Positions 34,995 through 45,461 of a DNA stretch of 64,000 nt are shown here, piece after piece (the first letter of the stretch is position 1; each line of letters begins with the position of its first letter). The notes below the pieces were generated by a model that ran no database searches, was not told the origin of the DNA, and saw only the letters and a list, made by a program, of their open reading frames with translations. The stretch comes from Eustoma russellianum. Its lineage: Eukaryota; Streptophyta; Magnoliopsida; Gentianales; Gentianaceae. Location of the stretch: the NCBI GenBank assembly GCA_036186865.1, contig AP025066.1:16402516-16466515 (forward strand). Reading direction: 5' to 3'. The position numbers and the translations under genes were made by a program.

Positions 34995-35219
34995 ATCAGG
35001 GACAGAGGGTATAAAAGCTGCGAAAATCAGAATATTCTCCATTTCTTCATCTCCTACATCGAACCTTAAGCTCCATCCGGCAAAATACCAAAAATCCGAC
35101 CTCTAAACCACGAATCTCCTACATCAAACTTCATATTTTCTTCAATACTATCCAATTCTACATCAATTTTCTAAGTTTCATCACAATATCTGAAAAAAGT
35201 TTCGTACCCTAACCCTCCA
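34906..35219 (+). promoter_or_regulatory. Candidate internal promoter and leader for ORF3 of D
   Basis: Between the pol stop (34870) and the ORF3 ATG (35220) lie three TCGATCGA-type palindromes (34906-34994), then a canonical TATA box TATAAAAG at 35010-35017 in context GGGTATAAAAGCTG. A pyrimidine-rich stretch (TTCTCCATTTCTTCATCTCC, about 35034-35053) follows at the distance where transcription would start. From the TATA box to 35220 I find no ATG at all. The ORF3 start context is CCAATGGCC. ORF3 is in a different frame from pol, so simple stop readthrough would not reach it. Confidence 0.55.
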
Positions 35220-36676
35220 ATGGCCCCAAAAACGAAAAGAGCAAGAACCACTCAGGAGGAAGAAAATGTGCCTCCCATATCTCATCCTCATATTCCAACG
35301 GGATCTAGGACGCAAGGAATGAGGAAGAAAGCAACTTCCTCTCATGAATCCATATTAAGTGAGACAAAGGGAAAGCTCACACTAAACAATTTTCCATGGC
35401 TCAAGTCCGGAGAGTATAAGGATCCTTTGAAAGAGGCAACGGGCACAAGTAAATTTGCTTACATCTCACTTAGAGCTCAATTATTATTTCATGAATGGGA
35501 AAGTAAGAAGAGATCTACCATTCCACTAAAATTGCTCAAAATTGAAGATATTGTGAGCAATGAGGAATTAAGGCCGAGTATTGATTGGTTTGATGATAAA
35601 AAATGGAGACCTATTTGAGAGTTTTCTCAAATGGCAAACATGTCAATCCGTTACACTAGAATGTTTTATGCTAATCTATGGGTAGACTACCGTAATGGAG
35701 TGTCATATTCATTAAACTCATTGATAGATGGTCAGTTGTTAGAGTTTAGCTCTAAAACAATAAATGAGTTGCTTGGCGTTCCTGATAATGGTTGGGAGGA
35801 TTTTTATCCATGGAGGTGGGATACCTATAAGTATCAAATATCCAAAGATGAGGTTAAAACTTTCCTTGGATTTCACCCCACCAAAAACACTAATGACATG
35901 TCTTTAGTGTATCGAGTCTTGCTCGCCATTGTCACTTTTTGTGTCAATGGTAAGTCGACTAAACTCCCGAGCAATTTGGATTTTTATGTTGCTTACCCTA
36001 TTGCTATAAGGGAAACGGTGAATTTTGATGAGATAGTCTTTGCGAATATGATGGAAGCCGCCACGAAGAAATCAAAGGCGCTCCCATATAGCAATCTAAT
36101 TTATAGATTGCTCAAAAAGGATAATGTGGAATTGGATGAAGAATATACCAAACAAATATCCAGTAAGGATTATTACACAAAGGCCAACATCCAACAAATA
36201 CATAAGTCCTTAAAAGAAGCGCAAAGGCCGGGTGGTCAACATGACCAAGAAGAAGAAGAAGCTGAAGATATCCAACCCGTAGATCCTAGTCCTCCAACAC
36301 AACTCACCGAGCCATCCACTGAACCACTACAACCCCAACACAACCCAGTTCTACCTCCCAAGTTGACAAAGGAAAAGCTCCCATGGAGGAAGCTAGTGAT
36401 GCAGAGGTGCCATTCGATGCGAAGGCTGAAATTGAGGAGATAAACCGTACACTTGGTCAATGGGGGGAGGAATTAACCAAGGAAGCCATACAAATTGATG
36501 ACTTGGAGAAGGAGAACGCAAATCTCATAAACCGGGTCAAGACTTTAAAGACAGAGCTAAATGTTCAAAAGTCCAAATAACAAAAACTGAAGACGAAGCT
36601 CAAAACGGTTCTATCTGGATTATGTTTCTCTTCCGATGAAGAAGAGTTATCCTATGATTCCCCATTCCCTTCGTAG
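35220..36676 (+). pseudogene. Extra ORF (ORF3, env-position) of element D
   Basis: A third ORF after pol, the position of the so-called env-like ORF of some Sireviruses. ATG 35220 gives MAPKTKRARTTQEEE, a basic NLS-like start. The first part runs to a TGA at 35616 and the same frame continues to about 36340. The middle (NLWVDYRNGVSYSLNSLIDG, then LEFSSKTINELLGVPDNG) resembles the 'putative plant transposon protein' family (PF20167-like, recalled rather than searched). A Pro/Gln/acidic linker follows. A frame change near 36340-36380 leads into a coiled coil (EEINRTLGQWGEELTK, then DDLEKENANLINRVKTLKTE), a TAA at 36578, and an acidic SSDEEELSYDS end. No signal peptide or clear membrane segment is seen, so an envelope role is not supported. 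About 485 codons with three lesions. Confidence 0.75.
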
Positions 36677-37329
36677 CTACAGGATTAGCTTAGAATTTGA
36701 GGTTACTTATGTATCTCATAAAACTTCGTATTTCTATAATGATATTTTATCCTTCCTTTTCGTGTCCCTTATTATTTTTGACGTTTTCAAAAAGGGGGAG
36801 AAGTTGGCATGGGGCATGGCATAATTGTTGGCATATAATTGTTGGCATGGCATGGTTGTAAGTTTGGTAAGTTGTATGACATTTGGTTTGGCATGGCATG
36901 GTTTGGTAAGCATGAATTTGTTTGGTGACATTAGAAGATGCTAATGGCTATTTTTGATCTTGACACTGTTTACTTGGTAATATAAGTTGCATCATGAGTT
37001 GCTTGATGTGAATACAAAAAGCATGCTTGATATGCTTGGTAACATCTAAAATGATTGGCATTGGCATGAGTATTATGGTATGCTTGTTTGGTAGCACATA
37101 TGTTGAAAATATGGAATTTCGTGCATGGTTTGAGGGGGAGTATTTTGATATGGTCATCATATTTATTGATTTTGGGAAGATTACATGCTGAGGGAGAGTT
37201 TTTAATATGTTCATATGATGAGGGAACATGGACTAAGGGGTAGTTGTAAAATATCAAGTTTAGATGTAAATTTATCAAGTAAAAACATCTTTTGAATCGT
37301 GGTTTTGAAATCATCAAAAAGGGAGAGAT
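36677..37329 (+). other. Non-coding region with multiple PPTs (D)
   Basis: AT-rich, with many TTGGCATGG/TTGGTAAG words (36800-37100). Purine tracts AAAGGGGGAGAAG (about 36790), GAGGGGGAG (about 37131), GAGGGAGAG (about 37190) and AAAAGGGAGAGAT lie before the 3' LTR; the last directly abuts it. Confidence 0.75.
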
Positions 37330-38720
37330 TGTTAAGATATAAATTGTTTTGATGATGTAAAGATGTTTTAAATAATTTCAATTTATACTTGAGATTTGAT
37401 GCAAAATGAGAAAATTACATTATGTCAAAAATGGTAGAGATTGGAACTTACTGTCCAACATAGATCTCTCAGACTGAGTCATTGATCGATTGATGTTACT
37501 TCAGTCTCTCACTTCGATCGATCGATCTCAGGCAGAAAACTTTCTGTCCAACATCGATCTCTCAATCTGGAGACATTAATCGATCAATGTCACTTTAGTC
37601 TCTCCCCAAAGAGACTTCAATCGATCGATGTCAGGTAGAAAAATTTCTGTCCAACATCGATCTCTCAATCCAGGGGACATCGATCGATCGAAGTACATCA
37701 GTCTCTCCAGGGAGACTTCAATCGATCGATGTCTAGCAGTTTCCAAAACTGCAAAGTTTCTGGAGGACATCGATTTCTTCCCCAGGCACTTCGATCGATC
37801 GATAACCCCCTGAAATCAAATTTTTATGAACCTTGGAACATAATCCAAGAGAGATTTAGGGTATTTTCTCTATCCAATCTTGCTCAAATTTCTCGTAGAC
37901 TTTACTACATCATAATACATGCTTCCTTGACTATTGTATCTATGTCTAAGCAATCCTAGGTTGGCTATTGAGGATCAAATTACTTCATAGGGTGGCTAAA
38001 GACTATTTGGACATTATCTTGACATTTGGTGTAGTTGAAGACATGGTGGATACTTCAAAAACGTGGTCAACATCATCTATAAATGGAAGAAGCTTGGATG
38101 AGGTAAATACATACTTTCACCATCATCAAGCTTCATAATTCTTTATAGTATACTTCTCTCATATTTGTAAAAGTGCTTAAAGATTGTTAAGCCTTTCTTT
38201 GTTCTTCATTGTTGTATATTGAGAGGTAGAAAGTCTAACACAAGAGGAACAATAATATTTGATCTCTTGCTTGTGTTTAGACTAGTGAGAAAGTGTGAAC
38301 CTTACTATTTCCTTCAACCCACTGTGAGAAAGTTCCTGAGAGAACTTTGTTGAAGTTGTGAGGTATCAAGAAGAAGTTGTTGCTAGAGCTGTAGTTGATG
38401 TTGTTGCACAAGTGTATCTTGTGCAAGAAGTTGTTGTTGTTGCTTACACTTAGGTTTTAGTGTAAGTGTTGCTGTGGTTGTTCTTATTATCTTTAATAAG
38501 AAGAGTGGTTGTTGAAAATCCACTTTGGCAAAAAAGTGGTAGTGGAGTAGAATCATTTACGATTCGAACCACTCTATATCCGGTGTACTCATTCATTGTT
38601 TCTCAGCTCCCATTCTTGCTTTGATTTTGAATTCTATTTGAGTTGAGCCAAACAAGAAAATTCCACAAAATTGCCAAACATTCTATTCACCCCCCTCTAG
38701 AGTGTGTTTATGACCTAACA
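37330..38720 (+). repeat. 3' LTR of element D
   Basis: 1391 bp, starting TGTTAAGATATAAATTG and ending GACCTAACA. It carries the palindrome array at 37457-37804 and a TATA box at 38078-38084. Compared with the 5' LTR it has substitutions and small indels in most lines, so D is clearly older than C. Confidence 0.92.
37457..37804. repeat. TCGATCGA palindrome array in D 3' LTR
   Basis: Same alternating full and half palindromes as in the 5' LTR, with independent point changes (for example TCATTGATCGATTGATG and ACATTAATCGATCAATG). Confidence 0.88.
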
Positions 38721-40327
38721 GAAACCTGACTCTCGTGGTGAATTTACTTTGAAATCTGCATACATTTTATCCCGACCTGCTGGGGTGAAGCTTTTTTTAC
38801 ATGGGTTCATTTGGCATCGATTACAGATACCGATAGTCCACATTTTTGTTTGGAAATTGTATCATGGTGCTCTTGAAGTGCAGGATAACTTGCAGCGAAT
38901 TATGATTACTGGATCCACTTGCTGCCCTTTCTGTCGCTCTTCATCAGAAATATTTGGCGCATGTTCACATCTGTTGTGTTTTGGGAGGAGTGCTGGTCAT
39001 CTATCAAGTTAGAAGAAATGATATGCAGACCGATCTATATTTGGTGTTGCGCTCAGGCAGGCACAAAGCATGCTTCCCTCGATCCATATTTGAATTTACT
39101 CGATCTCTCCCCTAAACTTCACACTCGAAGGCCACGAGTAGTGCGCTAGCTTGCTCCACCCTCTCGAAGATTTATATTGAATGTTGATACAGCGCTTGGC
39201 TCCTTCTCAACTGCGGACGGGGCCGTGCTACGGGACTCGGATGGATATTTTTGTAGTGCGATAGTATTTTATCTCTCGGTATCTTCACCGTTTTAGGGTG
39301 AAGTGCAGGCTTCGACTTTAGCTATGCTTTATTTCCTTCCGCGATGCGCGTAGTATTGATTTGGAGGTGGACTCCATTGGAGTTGTGGACTATGTTTGAT
39401 CTCATACAACTGCTAGGTTGTACTCTTTTCTTCTGCTGGGCGGTGGTACTATTTCACATGTTCAAAGACAGGCTAATTTTGTGGCACATTTATTGGCTTA
39501 TCCATGGCAGGTCAATCATGGTTTCATTTCATTTCAGAGATTTGCTGATTTGCCTACTATTATTAAAACTTTCATACATACAAATACATCTATATCACAT
39601 TTGCAAACGTGACAACTGGATGCATAGTCCAGAGCTATGGCTGTTGGGTAGTTGCCTGTGTCATGGAGAGGCACAGGCATCCCGGGTAATCTCCATCTCT
39701 TTCTTCTACGATACTGCCTATGATCTATGTTTTTCGCTCTTGTGGCCTATGGATAATTTATTCTGTTTGTTACACGCAGCAAGAGTACTTATCTTCCACC
39801 TTTCGGATATTGCTCTTGTATCTTCTATGCCTATTTGTTCTTGTTGACCTCCCTACTCTGTGTTTCTTACATGGGTTTACGCCGGCTGCTACGGGGAAGT
39901 TTGCGATGCTGGATTACTAGTGTTCCTCATCATTCCATCGCACGCCCTCTAGGAATGCAGCAGTTTATTTTCCTACAGACATTTTCTTGGCGATCTTTCC
40001 GACTCAAACACTTTGATCTCTCATGCTGTCGTCCTAATCGCTGGTTTATCTGCTTACGATGACTTTTTTCATATTTCATCGCTTTGCCTAGGTTTTTCCC
40101 TGGTAAAAAAACATTTCAACTGTACGTTTTTTCTTTCGTCTTTGACAAGATTCTAATGCGGCATATAATATATTGTTGAATGTTTCACTTCCTATTAGGT
40201 ATCACTGGATAGGCAGTGTAGTCTGCGGTCACGTGAGTTATGGCCCTATATTTACTTACATTTGCACTTGATGTACTATGGTGATCCTCCGCCACAAATG
40301 AGGCTTTATCTATAAAAATTTTTTTTG
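38721..40327 (+). pseudogene. LINE2 3' portion: zf-RVT, RNase H, 3' UTR
   Basis: Continues LINE2 after element D. The zf-RVT (zinc-binding region of RT) reads FTLKSAYILSRP, IWHRLQIPIVHIFVWKL and STCCPFC (38740-38935). RNase H follows at about 39175-39345 with LNVDTALG, AVLRDSDGYF and a stop before GEVQAS where the catalytic Glu lies. A PREVN-type tail and the 3' UTR modules come next, ending in TCCTCCGCCACAAATGAGG at about 40286 and TATAAAAATTTTTTTTGG before a microsatellite. Open frames at 39344-40062 have no domains beyond these remnants. Confidence 0.83.
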
Positions 40328-40440
40328 GCAATATATATATATATATGTGTGTGCGCGCGTGTGTGTGTGTCTGTGTGTGTTTGTGTATGTGTGTATATAT
40401 ATGTGTGTGTATATATAGACACACATATATAAACACATAT
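40328..40440. repeat. (TA)n/(TG)n microsatellite after LINE2
   Basis: TA, TG, GCGC and TATG runs directly following the LINE2 3' UTR, like the tract after LINE1. Confidence 0.85.
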
Positions 40441-40632
40441 ACAACTATAGTAAGTTTTGGACCTCTGTCATTTTGACGGAGATTGAAGAAGAGGATGGTT
40501 TAGGATAATCTGGACGTGTTAAATCAATTCTGGCATATTCTATGATTCTTTGATACATTTCTCTTTAATACATTTTCACTAGCAAAAGCAATATGGTGGT
40601 TGACCAATTGTTTCAATAATTTTTGAAGAACC
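40441..40632. other. Intergenic DNA flanking the solo LTR
   Basis: No gene seen. Ends with GAACC, the left copy of the solo LTR's target duplication (40628-40632). Confidence 0.6.
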
Positions 40633-41755
40633 TGTTAGTTCTGTAATCAGAAAAGTGCACTGTATGCATGTGAATAAACTGAAAACAAAAACGCAAGCAA
40701 AACCGAGGCGAGCGTAAGGACTCTGTCCTTAAGACGAATTGCTCCGGTATACTGTGCCCAACCGGATGGAACAAACGTCTCCCAGGATACAACGGTTTTC
40801 GTTCATACGAGTGGCACTACAGCGTAGGAACATCGACGAACCTGTTACAGATGTTCTGATATCTCGAGTATCGTAATGGAATGCAATGCAGAATGCTTGT
40901 AGAAGAACGGTACTGTAAAAAACAATGATCTCGTATGCATGCATGGCTACAGAATATATAGATGTAGGGTGGTTGAAGGAGGTTGAGGAGGTTGAAGGTA
41001 AGAACAAATCTGGACCGTTGGATCAAAACAGTTACGATATCCACCGTTAGATCGTAATCATTTGTCTGAACAAACGTAAGCCATTGGATCAGTAAACCGA
41101 AGATAAGATCAAATCTGAGACGTAGGATCAGCAAACCGCGATCAACCGCAGATAACCGTAGGATCAGACTTGATCTGCACCGTTGGATCACGCGATCAAC
41201 CGCACCATAGGATCAGACTTGATCTGCACCGTTAGATCACCGCAGATAAGAACCGGGCGGGCGAGCCACGAGCCCGAGCCCGAGCACGAGCCGAGCCGAG
41301 CCGGCTGGCCGGACGGGCGGCGGCGGCGCGCGCGTGTGTGGTGAACCTTGCCTGAGCTGCGTCCTGACTCCGTCAGAAAACTTCTCATGCCCAAGGGCAC
41401 ATTTTAGAAAGCTCCAACTTGTAACTTATATGGTGGCCTTTCTCTCTCAAGTGGGCAATGTGGTATACAAGCAAATTGGTGATGTGTTCACTCCTCAAGA
41501 GGTCACATCACCAATTTTTCTAATTTCCACCAATTTTACTCCAACTTTGAGCATTAATTTCTCATTCACCCGGTATCGGAATCGAGTGATTCAAAAGCCA
41601 AAAATCATCTACTCATTACGTAGATAATTTAGAAATTTTTAGTTTTCGTTTTTGATTAACGAACACTAATCATAATTAAGCTCAAAGTATAGTGGTTGTC
41701 AACTTTTGACAAACCCACTTGCAATCCAACCTTTTCCCATTTCATTTCTCCAACA
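40633..41755 (-). repeat. Solo LTR with perfect 5-bp target duplication
   Basis: 1123 bp. On the plus strand it starts TGTTAGTTCTG and ends TTTCTCCAACA. On the minus strand it begins TGTTGGAGAAATGAAATGG, a typical plant Copia LTR start. Flanks GAACC (40628-40632) and GAACC (41756-41760) match exactly and no internal domain is present, so this is an LTR-LTR recombination product. A TATA motif for minus-strand transcription lies at about 40953-40960. A GC-rich block (41248-41335; GAGCC/CGGGCGG words) and GATC-rich repeats (40990-41240) lie inside. Confidence 0.88.
41030..41245. repeat. GATC-rich tandem repeats within solo LTR
   Basis: Repeated ACCGTTGGATCA / GATCTGCACCGTTAGATCA phrases. The clearest pair is GGATCAGACTTGATCTGCAC at 41161 and 41210 (49-bp period). 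Confidence 0.75.
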
Positions 41756-41805
41756 GAACCTTCTCTTGGATGAGAATAAACTAATAATGTTTTATTGTTA
41801 GAATT

Positions 41806-42625
41806 TAAAGCTTAGAATTAGTCCCAACTTTGTTAGAAAGGGTTAGAGTCTCAAACAAAAATGAAGGGTAACGAGAAATCTAATAAACTTTAGAATTAGC
41901 CAGTTTTATTAATTACTGCACACCTGGCCTTCAGATTAGCCCATTCGCCAGGTTGCTCAATTTATCCTGTTGAATTGGCCTACGTTAAAACTTAGAATTA
42001 GTCCTGACTTTGTAGAAAGAGAGAGATTCTCAAATAAAAATGAAGACCAGTAATAAGCCTTAGAATTAGTCAGTTTTATTCTTTACATATAAACTTGGCT
42101 TTAATATTATTCCATTGGCCAGGTTGCTTGTTTTATCATGTGGAAGTGTATTTGTCTGTTGGGAAATGTTTATCATATATTCGTTTGAGCCACAAGTGAG
42201 CCAGATTCTCGACTAAAAAAACAAATTATAGCGAAGCACCCCGTTAAATTGTCATAGGACAAAGCTTAGAATTTGTCCTTATTTTGGTAGAAATAGTCAG
42301 ATTCTCAAATAAAAATGAAGAGTAACGACACATCTAATTAGCCTTAGAATTTAGTGAATTTTACTCTTTGCATGTAACGTGGCTCTTAGATCAGCCAATT
42401 CACCACGTTGATATTTTTTTTTCTATGTGGAAGCACGTGTATCTATTGTACAATTTTCATCAAATTTTTGCTTTAATAATTATTAAGAGTCAAATTCTCA
42501 AACAAAAACCAAAGAGTAATGGGGAACCCGTTAAATTTGTATGAGGTAAAATTTAGAATTAGTCATGCTTTTGGTAAAAAGAGTCATATCCTCAAATAAT
42601 GAAGACTAACAGAAAATCTGTAAAC
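41806..42625. repeat. Degenerate tandem repeat, four units
   Basis: The phrase AAGCTTAGAATTAGTCC...TTTGTTAGAAAG recurs at about 41808, 41989, 42262 and 42547. Each copy is followed by GAGTC-CAAA-AAAAATGAAG-GTAACG and TTAGAATTAG-CAGTTTTAT, then, in the first three units, by a CAGGTTGCT/CACGTTGAT segment. Spacing is about 181, 273 and 285 bp, so the first unit is shorter. The copies are well diverged. No ORF. Confidence 0.8.
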
Positions 42626-43020
42626 TGGACACAGATGGTCAAACATTAATTAAGTCCAAAATTCTAATATATTAATTAAATTTGTTGGCTAAAATAGTTT
42701 TTACATCATTTATGACCAAATTTTAATAATAATGTATAAAACAATTGAACAATTTTGATTTTAAATTATGTTTGATAAAATACAGATTTTTTGGTTAAAA
42801 AGCTAATATATTGACCAGTGAAATCAAAACATCAAGAGGATGCAACCCATACAAAAGTCCTACTAGTAGGTCACATGCTGACCTACATGTATTGTTCAAT
42901 AATACAAGGTGATTTTAAAATATAGGAGTAGCGCATGTGTCTAAAGTATGTAGGTAGAGTTTATACATCACTCTATACACGTGAGTGCATATTCTATGTG
43001 TTACATCCCTAGATACAAAT
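42626..43020. other. AT-rich intergenic DNA
   Basis: No gene, repeat or element end recognised. Confidence 0.5.
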
Positions 43021-43865
43021 GATTCTCCTTCAAAAATGTATTTGTTCCGAGCTTGTCAGATATGATATACTATGTCTGCCAAGACAATTTTTTCTGCCTT
43101 GGCTTTCCTTTTGAATATGCGCGAACTCTAGGTCAGAGTCTGTTGACGGATCTAATTCCTCTTTGTATAGCTAGCCATGTTGAGATGGATAACCAAACCT
43201 GTCTGGTAACCAAGCCGGAAAAGAGTAGGCAGTGCAGCATCTCTTGTTTTTCCGAGCAAGTGGCATGCTCTGTCCTCCAAATAAGCTAGTCTTTCCTTGG
43301 TGGGAAGCCCGTTAAGCCCAGCAAGCCACATGATGAAAGAGTGATTGGGAGTCACTGCCGAGTCCCAAATAATCTTGGCCCAGTTGACTTTCCTGCATAT
43401 ATCCCTGATACATTCATATACTAGTCGAGGTTTTAGAATTCCATTTGATGTCCATGAGGTGAGTATTCCTACTACCGAGCTGTAGGATCCTGTGATGACC
43501 AGCAACTTGTCTCTGATCTCCATAGCTTTTGCTGGAGGGGAGAGTCTGAGCTGTGTTCCGTCCTAGTCCATAATGAGCTGTAGAGTTTATATTTGTGGTT
43601 CATCCACTGTACCCATAGCGTGTCTTTCTTATGGAGCAAATTCCACAAGTGTTTGGCTAACAACGCTAGATTCCATATCTTCAGCTCACGAAAACCTACA
43701 CCACCTTTCTCTTTATGCATGCTGACCTAAGACCAAGAGAACCAAGCCTTTGTTGACCCAAGTGCAAAAATTTCCCCATGAGAAATGTAGACAAATTCTG
43801 TTCACCAGAGTCCTCACTATTGCAGGCAGAGGCAAAGCACTCATCCAGAAACAGTTCACTCCTTA
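43021..43865 (-). pseudogene. LINE ORF2 C-terminal fragment (LINE4, other family)
   Basis: Minus-strand remnant of a plant L1 ORF2. The part at about 43865-43730 matches the post-RT region (NRICLHFSWGNFCTW, with frame breaks). 43720-43472 is EKGGVGFRELKIWNLALLAK then HLWNLLHKKDTLWVQWM. 43523-43152 is the zf-RVT domain with WAKIIWDSAVTPNHSFIMWL and LPTKERLAYLEDRACHLLG, in which the second Cys of the usual C-x-x-C is not visible. The sequence differs from LINE1/LINE2, so it is another LINE family. Both ends are truncated. Confidence 0.82.
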
Positions 43866-43889
43866 CAACAGTGATTTATTACTTGACAC

Positions 43890-45461
43890 GTTTTTATGAT
43901 AAACTTGCCTTCTATACTTTATATATAATGTTGTCGTGCTAACAAGGCATGAAGCGTTAAAGCTTAAATCAAATGGCAAACATTTGTTGTGTTTGAACTA
44001 TTTTCAGGTGCCACCATTAATGAACTAAACTAGTTCATTAAGTGAAGTATTTAAGTTAATGAACTAACTTGTTCATTAAAAGGAGATATATTTGGAGAAG
44101 ACATGATAGCAACAAATTGAAACATAAAAAGTCTTCTCTCCATTTGATACACACGTTTATATATATATTATGTATATTCAGATTTTTTATAACAAGGCAC
44201 CATACACATATATTCCGACTTACTACCGACACGTTACATATATTACAAACGTACGTCAACGTCACACCACTATACTTACCTCATATTTATAAGTACATTC
44301 AGGTCTTATATCATACGATATAAATCATGGTGATGAAAAAATTATTACGACACGTTACAAGGTTATAAACCAAAAATGTCGTATCGGGTGACTACCGAAT
44401 CTTCGCCAACGTGTCACGTACATGGCATATATAGATGGCCAGCCCATATACTTTAAAAATAGCCAAAATTTTTGTGTCTCACGTGTTAAATTCGGCCATG
44501 AAATAATTCCATAATGGCACACACAGATCACCCTCAATTGAGGCCAAATTGTGGAGATTCCGAATTCAACTTTTTAAGCACATGGGGCGCCTAATTTAAT
44601 CAGCCATTAGAGTTGAATATTCAATTTATTTTATGTATATTATGTGTGACATAATATATATAACATGTGCAAAAAGTTTGAATTTAATCGGAGAAAAATC
44701 TCGTAATCGACAAAAGTCGAAAATTCGGTTTTCTACGAACAAAACACATGGAACGTTTTTGCCATGACATGTAACATGTATGTAGACACTTTTTACATAT
44801 TCAAGACAATGTTAAAGTATACTAGAATATTCAAATTAGGGCTGATTGGAATATACCATATATGTGTAATTATTGTGCAATATTTGACAAAGTTTACAAA
44901 AGTGAAATTCAGCACAAGTTGGAGACAAAGTGCACGCCGTTCTCAACCTTGGTGGAGCTTATGTGGAGCTTAGTTGGCATCTCAATTGGTGGAGAATAAG
45001 CCACACAATGTTAGTAACACAAAAAGAGGAGCTACACAAGGTAACAAATTCTAAACTTTGAAAGTGTAGCACATGCTGAAAATCTCAGCATGGCTGGCCG
45101 ATTTTTGCCTCTTAATGATGACAAATTTGCTTCCCAAATTGAAGGGATTAATTGTTAATTATTTGGAAACATTTTAAAATTTATTTGTCATATGTTTTTA
45201 CATTTTAATCTCAGATTTTACAGCTACTAAATGGTGACAAGAGTCGTCCAATCATAGAGTGTCAAGTAAGAAATGCCAAGACATTCATCCAATCATGTTG
45301 TGCCAAGTGAGCAACACGTGTCATATCTACACAAGGTAATCTTTCAAGGGCATTAAAAAAATTCTCAAGGTGATGGAAGACCTAAAAGGGGCGGCCAACT
45401 TGAGAAAAAAGAAGAGAAGAGAGCAAACAAAAGCAAGACAACACTCATATTCTATCAAGCG
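43890..45461 (+). repeat. Truncated family II LTR fragment
   Basis: The reverse complement of the element C LTR over most of its length. Examples: TGGCAAACATTTGTTGTGTTT at about 43977 mirrors 33870-33890, the TTAATGAACTAA palindromes follow, CGTACGT and GACACGTT-type phrases recur to 44420, and CACATGCTGAAAATCTCAGCATGG lies near 45065. Strongly diverged. The LTR start (left) is missing, and the right end is interrupted by element B at 45462. Confidence 0.8.

Larger units (their letters stand above)
20059..38720 (+). mobile_element. Sirevirus-like Copia element D (family III) with extra ORF
   Basis: A plus-strand LTR retrotransposon: 5' LTR 20059-21429, PBS, gag, protease, integrase, RT, RNase H, extra ORF 35220-36676, PPT region, 3' LTR 37330-38720. 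The flanks are GAAGC (20054-20058) and GAAAC (38721-38725), a 5-bp target duplication with one mismatch. It sits inside LINE2, whose zf-RVT reading frame continues across the junction once the element and one duplication copy are ignored. It contains two later insertions, LINE3 (25006-25575) and element C (25755-34069). Without them it would be close to 9.8 kb. Confidence 0.9.

Noticed and set aside
35220..36676. Calling ORF3 an envelope glycoprotein
   Set aside because: Position alone is not enough: no signal peptide, no clear transmembrane segment, no visible glycoprotein features.
41188..41627. GC-rich block as a CpG-island promoter of a host gene
   Set aside because: It lies wholly inside the solo LTR, and the overlapping ORFs (41188-41400 minus, 41334-41627 plus) have no recognisable product.
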